Assembly (NCBI RefSeq): GCF_001418085.1
Contig: NZ_LIQH01000030.1
Span: 1-64,000, forward strand
DNA length: 64,000 nt
From: Lacinutrix algicola
Lineage (GTDB): Bacteria > Bacteroidota > Bacteroidia > Flavobacteriales > Flavobacteriaceae
Reading direction: 5' to 3'
The notes under the pieces were generated by a model that was given only the letters and a program-made list of their open reading frames with translations, was not told the origin of the DNA and did not search any database. Position numbers and translations under genes: made by a program. Shown piece after piece: positions 17,984-25,753 of this stretch. Each line of letters opens with the position of its first letter. Positions within the stretch are counted from its first letter, which is position 1.

Positions 17984-19171
17984 TTAAACTAAAGCCGCTT
18001 TAATTCTTTTTACAGCTTCTTTAATTTGATCTTGAGAAGCAGCATAACTAATTCTAATACAATCAGGATTTCCAAATGCATCTCCAGTTACTGTAGCAAC
18101 AAGTGCTTCTTCTAATAAATATAGAGAGAAATCTGTAGCATTGTTTATTGTTTTTCCACGTAAAGTTTTTCCGAAGAAATAAGTGACATCTGGAAATACG
18201 TAAAAAGCACCTTCTGGTGTATTGGTTTTAAAACCTTCAATACCTTCAAGTAAATTTAAAACCATATCACGACGTACTTTAAATTCGTCAATCATATAAT
18301 CTACAACACTTGGGTCTGCGTTTAAAGCAGTTATAACAGCACGTTGTGCTATACAGTTTGTTCCGCTAGTTACTTGTCCTTGCATTTTGTTACAAGCACG
18401 CGCAATCCAATCTGGAGCACCAATAAATCCAACTCTCCAGCCTGTCATTGCAAAAGCTTTAGAAACACCATTTACAGTTATCGTGTTGTTAAACATTCCA
18501 TCAATACCAGCCATACTTGCGTGTGGCTTTCCTGTGTAGTTTATGTGTTCGTAAATTTCATCTGAAACTACATAAATATTAGGATACTTTACTAAAACAG
18601 AAGCCAAAGCTTCTAATTCTTCTTTGCTATATAAAGATCCACTTGGGTTACAAGGAGAACTAAACCATAGCATTTTTGTTTTTGGTGTAATAGCTGCTTC
18701 AAGTTGTGAGGCAGTCATTTTAAAATCGTTTTCAATAGATGTTTTTACTTCTACAGGAACGCCTTCTGCAACTTTAACAATATCACTATAACTTACCCAA
18801 TATGGACAAGGTAAAATAACCTCGTCTCCTTTGTTTAACATTACTTGTGCAATGTTATATAAAGATTGTTTAGCTCCAGTTGAAACTACAATTTGAGGTA
18901 AAGTATATGTTAAGTTGTTATCGCGCTTAAATTTTGTAATTACAGCTTCTTTTAAATCTACATAACCATCAACCGGTGAATAAGAATTGTAGTTGTCGTT
19001 TACAGCTTGTATTGCAGCTTCTTTAATAAAGTCTGGAGTATTAAAATCTGGTTCTCCCAAACTTAATCCTATTATATCTTTACCTTCTGCTCTAAGCTCT
19101 CTTGCTTTTGCTGCCATTGCTAGAGTGGCAGACGTAGACATGTTTGTTATTCTTTCTGAAAGTTGATTCAT
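17984..19171 (-). CDS. PLP-dependent class I aminotransferase (aspartate aminotransferase type)
   Basis: A 395-residue cytosolic aminotransferase of the bacterial I-gamma AspAT group. Visible are the N-terminal SLGEPDFNTPDF substrate segment, the cofactor-binding TGAKQSLYN, FSSPCNPSGSLYS, VVSDEIYEHINY and the Schiff-base lysine in NGVSKAFAMTGWRVG; the C-terminal Arg of CIRISYAAS binds the alpha-carboxylate. It most likely interconverts aspartate and oxaloacetate with 2-oxoglutarate; aromatic substrates are also possible. A second class I aminotransferase lies at 49150. Confidence 0.9.
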   Translation of the reverse strand: MNQLSERITNMSTSATLAMAAKARELRAEGKDIIGLSLGEPDFNTPDFIKEAAIQAVNDNYNSYSPVDGYVDLKEAVITKFKRDNNLTYTLPQIVVSTGAKQSLYNIAQVMLNKGDEVILPCPYWVSYSDIVKVAEGVPVEVKTSIENDFKMTASQLEAAITPKTKMLWFSSPCNPSGSLYSKEELEALASVLVKYPNIYVVSDEIYEHINYTGKPHASMAGIDGMFNNTITVNGVSKAFAMTGWRVGFIGAPDWIARACNKMQGQVTSGTNCIAQRAVITALNADPSVVDYMIDEFKVRRDMVLNLLEGIEGFKTNTPEGAFYVFPDVTYFFGKTLRGKTINNATDFSLYLLEEALVATVTGDAFGNPDCIRISYAASQDQIKEAVKRIKAALV

Positions 19172-19203
19172 GTATGAAGTGTTATTTAAAATACAAATTT
19201 GTG

Positions 19204-20298
19204 TTATGCCATATTAGGTTTTTGACCTAACACTTTTAATTGTTGGTAATGTTCACCTATTGCTTTCCACATGGTATTGTATTCATTATATGGTAAGCTA
19301 AATTCGTGAGCTGTATCTTTAACTATCTTTGCGATATTTTTGTAATGTACATGGCTAATGTGTGCAAATAAATGGTGCTCTACTTGCCTGTTTAAACCAC
19401 CTGTATAAAATTCTACTAACCAATTTTTAGGTGAAAAATTAGAAGTAGTAAACAATTGGTGTATTGCCCAAGTGTTTTTCATATTTCCATTTTCATCAGG
19501 AATAGGCATATCTGTATTAGGCATAACATGTGCTAATTGAAAAACAACACTTAGTATAATTCCAGCAGTATAGTGCATTATTAAAAAGCCTATTAAAACT
19601 TGCCACCAAGCATAGCCCATAGAAATAGGTAAAACCACCCAAATTGAATAATATAATATTTTACCAATAATTAACTTAGTCCATTGTGTTGCTGGTTTCG
19701 GAAATTCACCATAAGACAGTTTACGTTTTAAGTAAATATAAGTTTGTTTAAAATCTGTAGTAATGGCCCAGTTTACTGTTAATAAGCCATATAGTAAAAA
19801 AGCATAATATTTTTGATACTTATGGATTTTTAACCATTCAGAGTGTTTAGAGAAACGAATTATTCTACCCGCATCGATGTCCTCATCATGACCTTCAATG
19901 TTTGTATAGGTATGGTGTAATACATTGTGTTGTACTTTCCAGTTATAATCGTTACCAGCTAATATGTGTATGCTGCTTCCCATTAATCTGTTAACCCATT
20001 TTTTACTAGAAAAAGAACCGTGATTAGCATCATGCATAACGTTCATTCCTACTCCGGCCATTCCAATACCTATAACCATTACAGATAATATTTGAAGCCA
20101 TGCAGATAAATCGACTGTTAATAATAGTACTAAAGGTCCAAGTAATAATGTAAACATTACTATGGCTTTAATGTATAATCTCCAATTACCAGTTTTTTTA
20201 ATTTCATTCTCCTTAAAGTAATTATTTACACGTTTGTTTAGTGTTTTAAAAAACTTAGCAGGGTCAGTTCTTGAAAATGTTATTGTTTGTTTTGACAT
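19204..20298 (-). CDS. Fatty acid desaturase (acyl-lipid/acyl-CoA, membrane di-iron type)
   Basis: A 364-residue inner membrane di-iron desaturase. The three histidine boxes are HDANH (with GS), HNVLHH and QVEHHLF; the last is the form of front-end and related desaturases, but no cytochrome b5 domain is fused. Hydrophobic segments lie about 48-90, 170-190 and 205-240. ATG at 20296-20298 (MSKQTITFSRTD) is preferred to an upstream start whose 15 extra residues are hydrophobic and not family-like. It probably introduces double bonds that keep membranes fluid in the cold. It is 32 bases downstream of nothing on its own strand and appears monocistronic, with a TATCTTTG element upstream. Confidence 0.9.
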   Translation of the reverse strand: MSKQTITFSRTDPAKFFKTLNKRVNNYFKENEIKKTGNWRLYIKAIVMFTLLLGPLVLLLTVDLSAWLQILSVMVIGIGMAGVGMNVMHDANHGSFSSKKWVNRLMGSSIHILAGNDYNWKVQHNVLHHTYTNIEGHDEDIDAGRIIRFSKHSEWLKIHKYQKYYAFLLYGLLTVNWAITTDFKQTYIYLKRKLSYGEFPKPATQWTKLIIGKILYYSIWVVLPISMGYAWWQVLIGFLIMHYTAGIILSVVFQLAHVMPNTDMPIPDENGNMKNTWAIHQLFTTSNFSPKNWLVEFYTGGLNRQVEHHLFAHISHVHYKNIAKIVKDTAHEFSLPYNEYNTMWKAIGEHYQQLKVLGQKPNMA

Positions 20299-20354
20299 AA
20301 TTATTTTTTTGAATAGTACGAGTACAAAAAATGTACCACTCATATTTTATGATA

Positions 20355-20362
20355 CAAAGATA
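20355..20362 (-). promoter_or_regulatory. Desaturase promoter -7 element
   Basis: TATCTTTG on the minus strand matches TAnnTTTG, about 57 bases before the preferred start. No clear -33 TTG. Confidence 0.4.
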
Positions 20363-20420
20363 ATTAATAATTGTGAGTGAACTAATAGAGAATTTCATAA
20401 AAATATGAGCTATTAATTTC

Positions 20421-20428
20421 TATTTTTG
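20421..20428 (+). promoter_or_regulatory. rsmG promoter -7 element
   Basis: TATTTTTG, followed by CACAATA, lies 17 bases before the rsmG ATG and matches TAnnTTTG. No TTG at the expected -33 distance. Confidence 0.45.
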
Positions 20429-20445
20429 CACAATAATAAAAGCTT

Positions 20446-21075
20446 ATGGAACTCATATTAAAATACTTCCCAAATTTAACACAAGATCAAATTGAAAAGT
20501 TTACAAAACTTGAAGCTTTGTATCAAGATTGGAACTTGAAAATTAACGTAGTATCTAGAAAAGATATTGACGAGTTATATTTACGTCATGTGTTGCATTC
20601 TCTTGCTATTGCAAAGGTTATCGATTTTAAAGACGATGCTAATATTATGGATGTTGGAACAGGTGGAGGATTTCCAGGAATTCCTTTAGCCATATTATAT
20701 CCAGAATGTAATTTCCATTTGGTAGATAGTATTGCAAAAAAACTAAAAGTAGTTAATGAAGTTGTAGAGGGTTTAGGTCTTGAAAATGTTAAAACAACAC
20801 ATTGTAGAGTTGAAGAAATAAAAGAAACTTACGATTTTATTATAAGTAGAGCAGTAGCAGCAATGCCTACTTTTGTACATTGGATTAAAGGTAGAGTATC
20901 TAAACATCAAGACCACGATCTTAAAAACGGGATTTTATATCTTAAAGGAGGTGATTTAGATGAAGAGCTTCAAGACTACAGAACAGCAACTATATATAAT
21001 ATTTCAGATTTTTATTCTGAAGATTTTTATGAAACAAAAAAAGTAGTACACTTACCTATAAAATACAAAGGTTAA
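20446..21075 (+). CDS. rsmG: 16S rRNA (guanine(527)-N7)-methyltransferase
   Basis: A 209-residue SAM-dependent enzyme that makes m7G527 in the 530 loop of 16S rRNA; its loss gives low-level streptomycin resistance in other bacteria. Family motifs are WNLKINVVSRKDIDELYLRHVLHSL (25-49), motif I IMDVGTGGGFPGIPLAI, HLVDSIAKKLKVVNEV and the SRAVAAMPTFVHW segment. The length is normal and the gene appears to be monocistronic. Confidence 0.96.
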   Translation: MELILKYFPNLTQDQIEKFTKLEALYQDWNLKINVVSRKDIDELYLRHVLHSLAIAKVIDFKDDANIMDVGTGGGFPGIPLAILYPECNFHLVDSIAKKLKVVNEVVEGLGLENVKTTHCRVEEIKETYDFIISRAVAAMPTFVHWIKGRVSKHQDHDLKNGILYLKGGDLDEELQDYRTATIYNISDFYSEDFYETKKVVHLPIKYKG

Positions 21076-21139
21076 TTGTAGGAATTGTGCCTTTTACAAC
21101 GTTTTAGTTTCATTAAATTGTTATCTAACTGTATTTTAC

Positions 21140-21196
21140 TTGTAGAAAGCTAAATAATCTTGTACTTTTGCACCCCGAAAAACGAATGGTTTTTCG
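21140..21196 (+). promoter_or_regulatory. ppa promoter and 5'-end hairpin
   Basis: TTG (21140-21142), a 20-base spacer and TACTTTTG (21163-21170) give a full match to the Bacteroidetes consensus. The transcript would begin near 21175 and immediately form a hairpin, CGAAAAAC with GTTTTTCG (21177-21196 region), ahead of a leader of about 90 bases. Confidence 0.75.
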
Positions 21197-21268
21197 AAAG
21201 AAAATAAAAGAAACACATTTTCCTTTTTTATAATTTTTAAATAATTAAGGAAACAAAAAAAATAGAAT

Positions 21269-21796
21269 ATGAGTCCAGCAGGAAAATTAACGTTTGACGT
21301 TTTAATAGAAATACCAAAAGGAAGTAGAAATAAGTATGAGTACGATTTCGAATTAAATAAAATTCGTTTCGACCGTATGTTATTTTCTTCAATGATGTAT
21401 CCAGGAGATTATGGTTTTATTCCGGAAACTTTAGCATTAGATGGAGATCCATTAGATGTTTTAGTAATGGGAACTGAGCCTACATTTCCAATGTGCGTTG
21501 TAGAGGTGAAGCCAATTGGAGTTTTCCATATGGCAGATGAAAAAGGACCAGATGAAAAAATCATTTGTGTACCAGTTACAGATCCTATTTGGAATAGTTA
21601 TAAAGACATAGGAGATTTAAACCCACACAGAGTAAAGGAGATCACTCATTTTTTCCAGGTTTACAAAGATCTAGAAGAGAAGAAAGTTGATATAGGTGCT
21701 TGGGGAGATGCAAAAGAAGCTTACGAGATTTTAAATAAATGTGTTGAACGTTATGAGAATAGCGAACACAAAACTAATGGTAATTTTAAAATATAA
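21269..21796 (+). CDS. ppa: Inorganic pyrophosphatase (family I)
   Basis: A 175-residue soluble Mg-dependent enzyme that hydrolyses pyrophosphate and so pulls biosynthetic reactions forward. The active-site motifs are MYPGDYGFIPET, the signature DGDPLDVLVM, and the lower metal site around DPIWNSYKDIGDLNPH; the substrate-binding IPKGSRNKYEYD is at 13-24. Length matches the prokaryotic hexameric type. Strong promoter upstream, terminator downstream. Confidence 0.97.
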   Translation: MSPAGKLTFDVLIEIPKGSRNKYEYDFELNKIRFDRMLFSSMMYPGDYGFIPETLALDGDPLDVLVMGTEPTFPMCVVEVKPIGVFHMADEKGPDEKIICVPVTDPIWNSYKDIGDLNPHRVKEITHFFQVYKDLEEKKVDIGAWGDAKEAYEILNKCVERYENSEHKTNGNFKI

Positions 21797-21819
21797 TTAA
21801 TACCGTTATATATTATAAA

Positions 21820-21858
21820 ATAAAAGCCTTTCAGAATTTAATTTTGAAAGGCTTTTAA
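21820..21858 (+). terminator. ppa terminator
   Basis: AAAAGCCTTTCA (21822-21833) pairs with TGAAAGGCTTTT (21845-21856), 25 bases after the ppa stop codon. Confidence 0.85.
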
Positions 21859-21892
21859 CATTTAAAAAGTTTTTACTTACTATATTTGTAGC

Positions 21893-22180
21893 GTGATACA
21901 ATTAGCAACATTTTTATTTATAGGTGGACAAGAAGCTATATTAATAATACTAGCAGTAGTTATGATTTTTGGTGCAAAAAATATTCCCGAAATAGCTCGA
22001 GGATTAGGAAAAGGCATGCGTATGCTTAAAGATGCTAGTAACGATATAAAGACAGAGATCACTAAAACTGCTGAGAAACAAGGCTTAGATACAAGCATCA
22101 CTAAAGATGTACAAGAAGAACTTAAAAAAGTAAAAGACGAGTTTGAGGATTTTACGGGTTCTATTAGCAGAAAAATGTAA
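21893..22180 (+). CDS. Twin-arginine translocase TatA/TatE-type subunit
   Basis: A 95-residue protein with a short N-terminal membrane helix (about 8-27, GGQEAILIILAVVMIFGAKN), the conserved hinge FGAKNIPEIARGLGKGM with its FG pair, and a charged amphipathic helix and tail. This is the pore-forming subunit of the Tat system, which exports folded proteins across the inner membrane. No tatC or tatB is adjacent. The start is GTG at 21893-21895, and a TATATTTG promoter-like element ends only four bases before it, so either the message is leaderless or the element is fortuitous. Confidence 0.93.
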   Translation: MIQLATFLFIGGQEAILIILAVVMIFGAKNIPEIARGLGKGMRMLKDASNDIKTEITKTAEKQGLDTSITKDVQEELKKVKDEFEDFTGSISRKM

Positions 22181-22284
22181 TTCCTATTTAATTTATCTTC
22201 TTTTTTAAGGATTTCATATTTTAAAAGTTAATATAATGTGAAATATTTAATATATTTAGACTGTAACCACTAAAAATATATTAA

Positions 22285-23796
22285 ATGAAAACTAACACCA
22301 TTAAGTTACTTCTAGTAACACTAATTATTGTGAGTTCTTGCGCAAAAGACACTACTAATGATTTTCAAGAAGAAAGTCAACAAATTGTAGACCAATCTAA
22401 ACCATTAACCATTCAAGAAATTAATTCCGAAATTGAAGCTCAACTCAATAAAGGAGAAGCATTCGATTGGAAAAATGAATCAGATTATTTTCTATGGAGT
22501 GCCGTTATGCATGGCAATAATATTTTAACAATAGGCTATGGGTCAGAAAATGAAAACTTTAGTGAACAACGCTCTTCGGCATTAGAAACAAAAAAAGATA
22601 ATCTTTTAAAAATTGTTGAAACCAACGAAAACTATAAGCGCGGAAATGAAACGGTTATAGAACATGAAATTATTAATGTTATAGATGTTAAGGTTGAAAA
22701 CATAGAAACTATTAGACAATTAAGAGCAACAAAGAATGTACGTTACCTAGAAGCAAATGGGTATAATCATTTTGGTACAGATTATACTATGAAATCAAGT
22801 TCTGGTTGTAGTAAAAATGGAGAATTTATAAATAGTGCACATTACACAACTACTAATCCAAATAACGCACAAATATCATGGCATTTTAATAAGCATAATA
22901 TTCCTCAAGCTTGGAACTATAGTACTGGAGCTGGAATAGGTATTGGACTAATAGATACAGGAGTTTCGCAATCACAATCACTTTTAAACGGAAACGGATT
23001 TAAAGATGGTTACTCTTCTAATTCAAGGTACGTTCAAAAATATGGAACGTTTATAGATTCTAATTGGTGGTGGTCTAATAATTACGATGGTGTGCACGAT
23101 AAATGTGGACATGGTACTGCAATGGCATCTACAATGGCTGCACCAAGAAATGATAATGGTATGCCAGTAGGTGTAGCTTATAATGCAAACCTTATTGCTT
23201 ATAGAGCAACAGAAGATGTGTTGTTAAACGATTACCATGAACGTAAAGGTGTTTCTAATGCATTAATTGCTTTAGGCAATAGAAGTGATGTTAAAATTAT
23301 TTCAATGTCTATTGGTTATTTATGGTCTATTGGTAATATTAAAGATGCTGTTAAATATGCGAATAGTAAAGGAAAACTAATTTTCGCTGCAGGCGGTACA
23401 TCTACAAGTTTCACTAATGGATATGGTGTTATTTTTCCAGCAACTATGAGTGAAACAGTTGCGGTAACAGGTGTAACAGATGGTAGTAACTACGAAAGAT
23501 GCGATGTTTGTCATACGGGAAGTAAAATAGATTTTACTATTATCATGGAAGGAGACAATAACACTAGTAAAGCTCCACCTGTTTTAGGATTTTACAACAA
23601 CCAGAGACGTTATACAGGAGGATCATCTGTAGCAACAGCAACTACTGCAGGAATTGCTGCTTTAGTTTGGGCTAAACATCCAACTTGGAGTAAAACTCAA
23701 GTGTTAAATAAATTAAAGCAATCTGCAGATTTATATCCTAATAAAAGCTCAAGTTTTGGTTATGGAAATATAGATGCTTTACAAGCTGTCCAATAA
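22285..23796 (+). CDS. Lipoprotein S8-family serine peptidase (subtilase) with altered oxyanion position
   Basis: A 503-residue predicted lipoprotein: lipobox VSSC with Cys19, a propeptide-like region (about 40-160, resembling inhibitor I9) and a subtilisin domain (about 195-500). The triad is visible: Asp224 in GLIDTGVS, His276 in KCGHGTAMAS and Ser448 in GGSSVATATTAG. The site where subtilisins carry the oxyanion Asn (AAGN) reads FAAGG, with Gly371. There is no type IX secretion C-terminal domain. It is likely a cell-surface or periplasmic protease of unknown substrate, or possibly one with reduced activity. Four cysteines in the mature domain (175, 274, 406 and 409) could form disulfides. 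Confidence 0.88.
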   Translation: MKTNTIKLLLVTLIIVSSCAKDTTNDFQEESQQIVDQSKPLTIQEINSEIEAQLNKGEAFDWKNESDYFLWSAVMHGNNILTIGYGSENENFSEQRSSALETKKDNLLKIVETNENYKRGNETVIEHEIINVIDVKVENIETIRQLRATKNVRYLEANGYNHFGTDYTMKSSSGCSKNGEFINSAHYTTTNPNNAQISWHFNKHNIPQAWNYSTGAGIGIGLIDTGVSQSQSLLNGNGFKDGYSSNSRYVQKYGTFIDSNWWWSNNYDGVHDKCGHGTAMASTMAAPRNDNGMPVGVAYNANLIAYRATEDVLLNDYHERKGVSNALIALGNRSDVKIISMSIGYLWSIGNIKDAVKYANSKGKLIFAAGGTSTSFTNGYGVIFPATMSETVAVTGVTDGSNYERCDVCHTGSKIDFTIIMEGDNNTSKAPPVLGFYNNQRRYTGGSSVATATTAGIAALVWAKHPTWSKTQVLNKLKQSADLYPNKSSSFGYGNIDALQAVQ

Positions 23797-23820
23797 AATT
23801 TTTATTTAATATTTAAAACT

Positions 23821-23852
23821 AAAAACCTCTTCATATTGAAGAGGTTTTTTTC
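23821..23852 (+). terminator. Terminator of the subtilase gene
   Basis: AAAAACCTCTTCA (23821-23833) pairs with TGAAGAGGTTTTT (23837-23849) over a 3-base loop, followed by more T. The A run on the left could let it work for the convergent DUF3037 gene too. Confidence 0.85.
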
Positions 23853-23885
<33 letters not shown>

Positions 23886-23895
23886 CGTTACGTTT

Positions 23896-24279
23896 TTACA
23901 AAACGTATTTTTCAAAAATATCTTCTAATTCTTTTTCTGGATTATCGGTTAAACCAGAGTGTGTTTTAGAACTTTGTATAACAGTACTTCTCGATGCTGC
24001 TAACCACCTAAATCTATCAGATAATTCAAACGCACCAATAACTCCTGCAGATTTATCTCCTTTGCAAATTAAGTCCCAAGATTTTAGGTAACTATTTAAG
24101 GCTTCTAAATCTAGGTCGCATGAAAAAGCATTTAATTTTGCGCTGTCGATGCTGTATTTAACATCAAGAAATTTTTTTCTTTTAGAAAATAAAATCACTC
24201 CAATATTAAAAAACTCCTCGCGTTCTACTCTAGGTGCCAATCTAATAATGGCGTATTCAAAAGTTACTTTATCTTGCAT
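23896..24279 (-). CDS. DUF3037-family protein, partner of HipA-like kinase
   Basis: A 127-residue protein that I recognise as DUF3037 from its opening (FEYAIIRLAPRVEREEFFNIGVILFS, residues 8-33) and from its context. The family has no established function. It has no membrane segment, signal peptide or obvious catalytic motif; the conserved N-terminal core looks like an alpha/beta fold. Its start codon overlaps the end of the HipA-like kinase gene by 11 bases, so the two are translationally coupled and probably act together, for example as substrate, adaptor or inhibitor of the kinase. This pairing occurs in other bacteria. Confidence 0.8.
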   Translation of the reverse strand: MQDKVTFEYAIIRLAPRVEREEFFNIGVILFSKRKKFLDVKYSIDSAKLNAFSCDLDLEALNSYLKSWDLICKGDKSAGVIGAFELSDRFRWLAASRSTVIQSSKTHSGLTDNPEKELEDIFEKYVL

Positions 24280-25048
24280 CTTGAGCTTCTTTAACTAGTG
24301 AATCAATCATTGATAGCTTAGCATTTAAATACTCAATATAAGCAGCTCTTATTTCGTTTGGTTTTAAGGTGTCAGATTCGTTTAATAACCAATCCTCAGG
24401 AATCGTGTTTATAATTTCTTCAATAGTATTCTTATCTAAAGCCTTTATTATGTCTTTAGATGCATTCTCTAAATCTGTTGCACGACTTAAAAGCACATGG
24501 TCTTTTATTAACGGAAACGTTCTGGTTAAATGATTTCTCCATGTTTCCCAATTATGGTGAAAATAGAAACTCGCGCCATTATCTATAACCCATAATTCTT
24601 TATTCCAATTTAATACATTTGGATTTTTAGCAGTTCGGTCGATATTGCTAATAATACTATCCAACAATACAACCTTAGATGCCGTTTTAGCATCTGCAAC
24701 AGACGCCAATGGATCGAAGGTTATTGAGCCACTTAAATAATGTAAACCTAAATTTAAGCCTACGCTAAATTTAAGTAAGTCTTGTATTTCTTCGTCAGGT
24801 TCGGTTTTACTAAAAGAATCGTCTAAATTCATAAACACCAACTCAGGAACTTTTAAACCAATAGCTCGTGCTAATTCACCACCAATAAACTCGGCAATCA
24901 ACGCTTTTTTACCTTGACCAGCACCTCTAAATTTTAAGACATATAGAAAATCGTCGCTAGCTTTAACAATAGCAGGTAAAGAACCACCTTCTCTTAAAGG
25001 CGTAATGTATTGTGTAACATCAACGGTTCTTATGTTTAGTTTACTCAT
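24269..25048 (-). CDS. HipA-family Ser/Thr kinase-like protein
   Basis: A 259-residue, single-domain protein much shorter than E. coli HipA (about 440). Kinase features are visible: a beta strand with Lys39 in YVLKF, a helix with Glu53/Glu58 (AEFIGGELA), a catalytic segment SIISNIDRTAKNPNVL with Asn135, Asp137 and Arg138 (the HipA NxDR form), and the metal-binding Asp156 in WVIDNGASFYFHH. The N-terminal subdomain of classic HipA and the DNA-binding antitoxin HipB are missing. Neighbours are DUF3037 (overlapping downstream) and an O-methyltransferase eight bases upstream. Substrate unknown; HipA phosphorylates glutamyl-tRNA synthetase, but that should not be assumed here. Confidence 0.82.
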   Translation of the reverse strand: MSKLNIRTVDVTQYITPLREGGSLPAIVKASDDFLYVLKFRGAGQGKKALIAEFIGGELARAIGLKVPELVFMNLDDSFSKTEPDEEIQDLLKFSVGLNLGLHYLSGSITFDPLASVADAKTASKVVLLDSIISNIDRTAKNPNVLNWNKELWVIDNGASFYFHHNWETWRNHLTRTFPLIKDHVLLSRATDLENASKDIIKALDKNTIEEIINTIPEDWLLNESDTLKPNEIRAAYIEYLNAKLSMIDSLVKEAQDAR

Positions 25049-25056
25049 AATGTATA

Positions 25057-25698
25057 TTATAATTTTCTACTAATAGTTAAGCCATCTCGAATTGGTAAAA
25101 CCACTGTTTCTACTCTTTTGTCTTCTTTTAAAAGTGTATTGTATTCTAAAACCGCTTTTGTCATTTTATCTTTAGGATTAAGTACTTCAATTACTTTTCC
25201 GCTCCATAAAACATTATCAGATAATATAATTCCACCAGGATTCATTCTATCAATAATTAGGTTGAAATAATTAACATAGTTATCCTTATCGGCATCTATA
25301 AAAACCAAATCAAAAGTTTTATTAAGCTGCGGAATAATTTCTAAAGCGTTACCTAAATGTTGATTGATTTGCGATCCATATTCAGATTTATCGAAAAACT
25401 CACGTTGAAAATCGAAGAGCTCTTCATTTGTATCTATAGTATCAAGAGTTCCGCTAGGTTGTAAACCTTCGGCCAAACACAAAGTTGAATAACCCGTAAA
25501 AGTTCCTATTTCTAGAATGTATTTCGGATTAATTAATTTAGAAATCATACTCAAAACACGACCTTGGTAAGGTCCGCTAGACATGCGAGGTTGTAATATT
25601 TTTCTAAAAGTATCGCGTGTTAATTGCTGTAGTAATTCGGGTTCGTTTTCAGAATGTGCTACTACGTAATCGTCTAATTTTTCTGGTATAAAATGCAT
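25057..25698 (-). CDS. SAM-dependent O-methyltransferase (family 3, catechol-OMT-like)
   Basis: A 213-residue class I methyltransferase of the catechol/caffeoyl-CoA O-methyltransferase family. Motif I YILEIGTFTGYSTLCLAEG binds SAM; FIDADKDNYVNYF carries the metal-binding Asp residues, and PGGIILSDNVLWSGKV provides the second metal-binding Asp and Asn. The protein is cytosolic and metal-dependent, acting on a small catechol-like or aromatic hydroxyl compound. It lies 55 bases after the ACMS decarboxylase gene and eight bases before the HipA-like kinase gene, so it bridges both groups. Whether it methylates a kynurenine-pathway compound such as 3-hydroxyanthranilate is speculation. Confidence 0.88.
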   Translation of the reverse strand: MHFIPEKLDDYVVAHSENEPELLQQLTRDTFRKILQPRMSSGPYQGRVLSMISKLINPKYILEIGTFTGYSTLCLAEGLQPSGTLDTIDTNEELFDFQREFFDKSEYGSQINQHLGNALEIIPQLNKTFDLVFIDADKDNYVNYFNLIIDRMNPGGIILSDNVLWSGKVIEVLNPKDKMTKAVLEYNTLLKEDKRVETVVLPIRDGLTISRKL

Positions 25699-25753
25699 GT
25701 ATATTTACTAGGTATTAAAGGTGTAAAAACCTTACAACTTCTACTTTTTTTAA

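Noticed and set aside
21880-22101. Minus-strand 73-residue frame opposite the TatA-type gene
   Set aside because: It is the antisense of a clear TatA-type protein; the hydrophobic pattern mirrors the coding strand.
24269-25048. Classic HipBA toxin-antitoxin locus
   Set aside because: The kinase is much shorter than HipA, its N-terminal subdomain is missing and no HTH HipB gene is adjacent.
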